Virus record (IMG/VR): IMGVR_UViG_3300020162_001145
Coordinates: 1 to 34,780 of that record
DNA length: 34,780 nucleotides
Strand: one strand, 5' to 3'
Source: a virus
The notes below the pieces were generated by a model. The model saw nothing but the letters and a program-made list of their open reading frames with translations. It did not search any database and had not been told where the DNA came from. Within the stretch, counting starts at the first letter, position 1, and the number at the start of each line of letters is the position of its first letter. Positions 30,587-34,780 of this stretch are shown here, one piece after another. The position numbers were made by a program, and so were the translations under genes.

Positions 30587-32406
30587 GCCATCTCCAGGCC
30601 AGTAGGCGCGCCGGGAATCGGCGCAGCCTCTGGGGTAGTCTCAGCGGGCGGCCGCATCATGTCGGCAGCCAGCATCAGATACTGACGCAGGGCCTCTAGC
30701 CGCTCTTCTGGGGCGCCTGCGGTGCGTTCCTGCAGATAGGTGGCCTGCCCTAGCTGGAGGATGGCCCGGAGGTCGTCTAGCGCCTCTGGGACCGGCGCAG
30801 GCATACCATCGAGGATGCTCGCAATCTGCGACCGTGCCGCATTCTGGCCAGCCAGTAGCCTGCCGCGCGATTCGTCCAAGTCCGGGATGTCAAGAAGCTC
30901 GAGGGCTTGCTCGCGAGGAACAAGTCCGCTCGAGATAAGTTCCTGCACCTTTTCGACGCGTCCCGAAGGCTGCGCAGGCAGCAACGCAGCCGGGAAACAT
31001 TGGAGGAAGTAGGCATCGTCCTCCAGCGAGACCGAAGCCCAATCAACGCGTTCCTTGGTCGAGCGGTTGGGCACATCGACGCTAAACCCATCAAGCTCGC
31101 GGGCCTCATCAAGGCAAAGCCGGACGACGTCAAGGAACCACTCTTCCCTGCGCTTGCCTTGGGTAAGGAATCGCTCGGAACCGATGTCCGAATACTCTCG
31201 GAGAGACGCTCCGCTATTGAGCCCAGCGGGCTTGCGTGCGCTGCTGTCGAGCGCAGAGACGCCCACCTCCTCAAACGCCTGCGCGCGCAACGTCATCAAG
31301 TGCGAATAGACATCCGGAGGCATCGTTGGGGGAGCGTGGACCTTGATGGGGTCTCCGGGATGCGAGCTAACGAGGACCGCAGCAATCTCGTTGGTGATGT
31401 GTGTTTTCGGGATTCCGCTCGTCTCATCGAGGACAACGATTGGGCGCCCCAGCAGATGGTGGGCGCGCTGGATGCGCATCAACAGCTTGTTGATTTCAAG
31501 CTGGATGCCTGTCAGCCGCTCCGAGATTCCGATACCCCAGAAACCCACCACGGGGTCAACGTAGCGCCGGAAAGCAAACGGGAACCGGTCGCGTTCCCAC
31601 GGTTCATCGAAGAGCGTGGCGCCCTGGACGGCGATGACGTGTCGCCCATCGCTGGCGCTCTGGGAGCTTCGCAGGTGCCACGCCTCCCAGACCTCGACTT
31701 GGTCTGATAGCGTGTCCCGTCCCGTCAACTCTCTCGAGGGCTCTGGAGCGCGTTCGATAGCTCGACGCCGCTCCGCTGCTTCTTCGGAGTCGCCTGCACC
31801 GTAGAGTTCCGCCAGCACAGAGCGGTCAACAAACTTGCGCCTAATGAGCTGTCGCGGTTCTCCATACATCGCCTCGACATCATCGACCAGAATCTCCCAC
31901 GGGTAGACACGCTCAGAACAGATGCGCCCAGTCTCTGCGTCGGAGTAAACATGGAGGCAGCCAGTCCCGAAAATAGCCGCGTCCCGCTCGATGGTAGGAG
32001 CATGCTTATAGGCGTTGCTTTGGAATAGGCAGCCCTTACCAAACTTGTTCAGTTTGTCTGCCTTGCGCCTGACGTCGTAGTCCGCTCCGTTGGTCAGGAA
32101 CATCGGCGCAGGAGTGCTGCGGACCATCTTGGCGACGTAGGTATCGGCGCACGCCTGAACGACGTTCCAGGCCACTCGGAGGTCAGTCGGAAGGACCTTG
32201 GAATAGCTACCGGGGAACAGACCGAAATACTCTGCGCCTCCGTACAAGCGAAGATGACGCCGGTCCATCTCGTGACGGCCTCGGCTGCGCTCAGCGAGAA
32301 ACGCAGCAACGCCCACCAACGCATGGTGGGACTTGCCCTCGTCCTGCAACCACCATCGACGGTCAGAAACCCGCCCGCCCGCAAAATGCCTGAGATCGAC
32401 GGCCAT
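30583..32406 (-). CDS. Portal protein
   Basis: A 607-residue portal expected to form the 12-subunit ring at one capsid vertex. The core segments fit phage portals: RVAWNVVQACADTYVAKMVR, FPFAFRRYVDPVVGFWGIGI, SERLTGIQLEINKLLMRIQR and, later, EEVGVSALDSSARKPAGLNS with SGASLREYSDIGSERF. These last segments lie in the stem and wing region. The C-terminal 100 residues form helices and a Pro-rich tail. It is the gene after the small frame that follows the large terminase. The ATG is at 32406. Confidence 0.88.
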   Translation of the reverse strand: MAVDLRHFAGGRVSDRRWWLQDEGKSHHALVGVAAFLAERSRGRHEMDRRHLRLYGGAEYFGLFPGSYSKVLPTDLRVAWNVVQACADTYVAKMVRSTPAPMFLTNGADYDVRRKADKLNKFGKGCLFQSNAYKHAPTIERDAAIFGTGCLHVYSDAETGRICSERVYPWEILVDDVEAMYGEPRQLIRRKFVDRSVLAELYGAGDSEEAAERRRAIERAPEPSRELTGRDTLSDQVEVWEAWHLRSSQSASDGRHVIAVQGATLFDEPWERDRFPFAFRRYVDPVVGFWGIGISERLTGIQLEINKLLMRIQRAHHLLGRPIVVLDETSGIPKTHITNEIAAVLVSSHPGDPIKVHAPPTMPPDVYSHLMTLRAQAFEEVGVSALDSSARKPAGLNSGASLREYSDIGSERFLTQGKRREEWFLDVVRLCLDEARELDGFSVDVPNRSTKERVDWASVSLEDDAYFLQCFPAALLPAQPSGRVEKVQELISSGLVPREQALELLDIPDLDESRGRLLAGQNAARSQIASILDGMPAPVPEALDDLRAILQLGQATYLQERTAGAPEERLEALRQYLMLAADMMRPPAETTPEAAPIPGAPTGLEMA

Positions 32407-32410
32407 TTAG

Positions 32411-32605
32411 TCACCCACTCGCTGCAAACAGTAGTGATTCTTCGTCGTCCCTGGCGCGCGTTTGGCGCTCCTCAAGCGACACAGGACGGTCAGCCTCAAC
32501 GACTCGAGACGGAGGCGCAGCCCATTGCACTTCGACATCACCGACACGGACCCGGACGGCACCAGAGGCTCGGAGATGCTCGATGAGCGCAGCGAGTTCG
32601 CTCAC
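32411..32605 (-). CDS. Small protein between large terminase and portal, 64 residues
   Basis: A helix (SELAALIEHLRASGAV) followed by two strands (VRVRVGDVEVQWAAPP) and an acidic end. I start it at GTG 32605, which forms a GTGA overlap with the terminase stop and has GGAGG just upstream; a longer frame from ATG 32644 lies inside the terminase gene. Small genes at this place are common in podoviruses, but their role is not known. Confidence 0.65.
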   Translation of the reverse strand: MSELAALIEHLRASGAVRVRVGDVEVQWAAPPSRVVEADRPVSLEERQTRARDDEESLLFAASG

Positions 32606-34026
32606 CAATCCTCCCCCGGCGCTGAGTCCTGTTTCCGTTGCCATGCCGTCCGCTCGCGTTCTCGCCATTCTCTAGCCTGCTGTGCTGAGTGCTCTGGAGT
32701 CCCGTGCGCTGGAGCCGTCGCTGGAGTCTGGCTCGCATAGGAGCGTGCCATTCGCCAGCCATAGAGTAGCGCGTCGGAGATATGGTCCGCTAGTCCCGGT
32801 GCCGCATCTGTCCCCGCGGGGTTCCAAAGCAGGTTGTCAAGTTCGCTGATTAGCTCCCTACAGGAGTCCGCACGGAGCTTGATTCTGCCGTCACGGAATG
32901 CGCCGTTGAGGAGCTTTCGATAGCCGAGCTTGTCCCGCTTCTCCGCTGCCCTAGCAGCGATTCCATGACGAGCGCGCATTTCATTTCCGTAACCGCGTCC
33001 GAGCGCGCCCTCATCGAGGATGGTTCCATCCCAGACGCAGCCGGATTCCCGGTAGCGAGACTCGGTGGCCTTGATGCGCTCTGCTAGCGAAGACGGGGTC
33101 AAGCCTGCCTCCTTCCAGGCCTCGGCGATGTAGGTCGTTTCGTCGTGAGGATGCCAGAGCGCAACGACAAAACCCGATGTGGGTTCGCGCTCCGATGCGC
33201 CTAGGTCAACTGCTAGGATTACGCGCCAGTCCTCCCGCTCCGGGATGGCCTCGCAGGCGTTGCGCTCTGCTTCGTATCGGTAGATGCGCCCAGCCTCGTC
33301 TTGGAGCCAGAGACCGCGCTCGAGTTGGTCCCTGGTAGTGTCATCGAGAAGGCTCAGCGCTCGACGGTACTCCGCACGGTCAAGGTGCGGATTGTCATCG
33401 ATTCGCGCCGGGATGAACGGCCTGGAGGCGTCCGATGGCTCGATGAACCTCGACTTGACCCAGCTGTGTCCCACACCTCCGGGATTCGTTGCCGCTCGCA
33501 TTCCTAGCGGAACGCTCACGCCAGCAACACGCCGAATCCGGCCAAGGAGGTAGCGATACGGCCGCTCCTCCCATTGCGTTAGCTCATCGACGCCGATGCG
33601 ATGCAGTTCGCTGCCCTGGTAGCGGAATACGTCGGCAGGAGACTCGCAATAGCCGAATGACAACGAAGCCCCGCTGGGAAACGTCCAGCGCTTCTCCCGG
33701 TCGTTCCAGCTAGCTCCGGTGCCATGCCACCACGCTCGCGCGCGGTCCATCAGCGCTCCGGGCAGCGAAAGGTCCGTGTAAGTACGCCTAAGCAGGAGTC
33801 CCGCATACCCCGGCACGTCGAAGAAGCGTGCATGGTCCATCAGCAACGCGTCCGACTTGCCCCCTCCCGCTGCGCCTCCGTAGAGCGACTCAAAAGCCTC
33901 CGAAGCAAGAAACGCTAGCTGGCGCTCCGTTGGCAGATGCGGACACCATCTAGCGAGGCTGGCGAGGCCTCTACGGTCTAACTCCAGCCGGACGAATCGC
34001 TGGAGGATGGCGCGTTCGACGCTCAC
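32602..34026 (-). CDS. terL: Terminase large subunit
   Basis: A 474-residue packaging motor with ATPase and nuclease parts. ATPase: Walker A GGAAGGGKS (50-58), Walker B RIGVDE (143-148), coupling motif ATNPGG (179-184). Nuclease (RNase H-like): LAVDLG with Asp274, LDEG with Asp338, and DHISDAL with Asp414/Asp418. The C-terminal 45 residues are charged and low-complexity. I start at GTG 34026, overlapping the upstream stop as GTGA. It is separated from the small terminase by a DNA methyltransferase and a GNAT-like gene, an unusual arrangement. Confidence 0.94.
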   Translation of the reverse strand: MSVERAILQRFVRLELDRRGLASLARWCPHLPTERQLAFLASEAFESLYGGAAGGGKSDALLMDHARFFDVPGYAGLLLRRTYTDLSLPGALMDRARAWWHGTGASWNDREKRWTFPSGASLSFGYCESPADVFRYQGSELHRIGVDELTQWEERPYRYLLGRIRRVAGVSVPLGMRAATNPGGVGHSWVKSRFIEPSDASRPFIPARIDDNPHLDRAEYRRALSLLDDTTRDQLERGLWLQDEAGRIYRYEAERNACEAIPEREDWRVILAVDLGASEREPTSGFVVALWHPHDETTYIAEAWKEAGLTPSSLAERIKATESRYRESGCVWDGTILDEGALGRGYGNEMRARHGIAARAAEKRDKLGYRKLLNGAFRDGRIKLRADSCRELISELDNLLWNPAGTDAAPGLADHISDALLYGWRMARSYASQTPATAPAHGTPEHSAQQAREWRERERTAWQRKQDSAPGEDW

Positions 34027-34445
34027 AGGTGCCAGAGGGAGCAAGGATTGAAGCGCAGCGTCCGGCTATCCTCCAGCCTCATCCACCGGTCTGTCCGATG
34101 CGAGTAGGACTCGAGTTGACCGGCGCGGTCTGCCTCGTCCAGCAGCGCTCCCATGAGTCCGCATGAGCGTCGAAGCTGCGTCGCGTAAACGTAATGGAGA
34201 GTCGGCCCGGACCAGCAGACCCAGCCGAGCAGGTGGTCCCGGTCGTCGGGGTCGCACGCTACCAGCGTGGAGGCAGCCGCTAGGATGCGCTCGACGCGTC
34301 GGAACATCGGGACGCGGTAATGGCCGATGCGTACCCCGCGGACGTCCCTGGAACCGCGGTAATATGATTCGACCCATGAGTGAGCAACCAAGCCAGTATC
34401 GGACGGCTCAGCAGCGCGGATGAGGCAGGGCCACGGGAGGGTCAT
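34023..34445 (-). CDS. GNAT-like acyltransferase-fold protein, 140 residues
   Basis: IRAAEPSDTGLVAHSWVESY (about 9-28) fits the first strand and helix of a GNAT domain. LLGWVCWSGPTLHYVYATQL (about 72-91) fits strands 4 and 5. RRSCGLMGALL follows where GNAT enzymes have the acetyl-CoA loop R-x-x-G-x-G/A; here the last position is Met, so cofactor binding may be altered. I know similar small GNAT-like proteins near terminase genes of other podoviruses. It starts in a TGATG overlap with the methyltransferase, so the two are probably made together. The substrate is unknown. Confidence 0.68.
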   Translation of the reverse strand: MTLPWPCLIRAAEPSDTGLVAHSWVESYYRGSRDVRGVRIGHYRVPMFRRVERILAAASTLVACDPDDRDHLLGWVCWSGPTLHYVYATQLRRSCGLMGALLDEADRAGQLESYSHRTDRWMRLEDSRTLRFNPCSLWHL

Positions 34446-34780
34446 CACAGCAACTCCATCTGCGCATGCGACGACTCTAGACGGCGCCGAGCAATCTCGA
34501 TGTATTCGGCCTCGCGCTCGCATCCGACGTAGCGCGCACCTTCGGCAAGCGCAGCAACGCCGGTTGAGCCGGACCCGTTGAACGGGTCGAGCACGAGGCC
34601 ATTCGGTGGAGTCACGAGACGCACGAGCCAGCGCATGAGCGCAAGCGGCTTCACGGTTGGGTGCGTGTTGCCCTCGCCGCGCTCTCGGCGGCTGGCCTTG
34701 GCGGTGTAGAAGAAGCGGGACGGCTCTCCGAGCATCGACGCCGCCGCCTCGTCCAGCGCGACGTTGGCGGGCCAGCGGCC
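34445..34780 (-). CDS. DNA amino-methyltransferase, C-terminal part; gene enters from window start
   Basis: This is the remainder of the gene listed at 1-852; the 99 bases 34682-34780 duplicate 1-99. It contains HPTVKP (full-length residues about 291-296), the SAM-binding LDPFNGSGSTG (about 315-325) and the final GCEREAEYIEIARRRL, all typical of beta-class N4/N6 methyltransferases. The stop at 34445 shares bases with the GNAT-like start (TGATG). Confidence 0.92.
   Translation of the reverse strand, partial: GRWPANVALDEAAASMLGEPSRFFYTAKASRRERGEGNTHPTVKPLALMRWLVRLVTPPNGLVLDPFNGSGSTGVAALAEGARYVGCEREAEYIEIARRRLESSHAQMELL
34682..34780. repeat. Right copy of 99-bp terminal direct repeat
   Basis: Identical to 1-99; see the left copy. 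Both lie in the methyltransferase gene in the same frame, so joining them restores one continuous open frame of 363 codons including the stop. That is the best internal evidence that the molecule is closed or permuted and not truncated. Confidence 0.97.

Noticed and set aside
1-34780. Integrase, transposase, T7-type RNA polymerase, DNA polymerase, tRNA genes
   Set aside because: I looked for their hallmark motifs in all plausible genes and for cloverleaf sequences in the gaps and found none. Reading by eye can miss divergent forms.

Overview
The window is a complete, or very nearly complete, genome of a small tailed phage with a short tail (podovirus). Its last 99 bases (34682-34780) repeat its first 99 exactly, so the map closes into a circle of 34681 bp. 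That is either an assembly overlap of a circularly permuted genome or a true terminal repeat. The virion genes are portal, scaffold, HK97-fold capsid, adaptor, a large nozzle-like protein, a run of long Ala/Gly-rich candidate ejection proteins and a beta-helix tailspike. There is no tape measure, sheath or tail tube, which is why I read it as a podovirus. The base composition is high-GC. The lysis genes include a membrane/coiled-coil protein followed by a lipoprotein, as expected for a Gram-negative host. I cannot name the host.

There are three transcription units. (1) A short leftward early unit (4972 to 2166) holds an XRE-type regulator, two tiny genes, a DnaB-family helicase and a C5-cytosine DNA methyltransferase. 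(2) A rightward early unit (5159 to 10435) holds 16 small genes. Its core is a recombination set: YqaJ-like exonuclease, RecT-like annealing protein, a small protein with an SSB-type acidic tail, and a PDDEXK resolvase-like nuclease. Around these lie a DnaJ-type zinc-finger mini-protein, a protein with a LacI-type helix-turn-helix and a MazG-like protein. (3) A leftward late unit of about 26 kb starts at 1789, runs across the window junction and ends at 10410. It carries an unknown gene, candidate small terminase, an amino-methyltransferase (split by the window ends), a GNAT-like protein, large terminase, head, neck, tail and ejection genes, the tailspike and a lysis cassette. The two early units diverge from 4973-5158, which holds a palindromic candidate operator and a candidate promoter. 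The rightward unit meets the late unit head-on at 10410-10435, next to an 11-bp perfect hairpin.

The genes are packed so tightly that most junctions are ATGA, GTGA or TGATG overlaps. I used this to choose starts, many of them GTG. It also revealed a small unlisted holin-like gene with a TTG start (12538-12702) that ends exactly on the endolysin start codon.

The phage carries a replicative helicase but no primase, DNA polymerase, RNA polymerase or integrase that I can recognise. It probably relies on host polymerases together with its own recombination module. The only long non-coding stretch, 1790-2165, is an AT-rich island bounded by GCGCGC tracts and full of short direct and inverted repeats. 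It is the best candidate for the late control region and possibly for an origin or packaging site.
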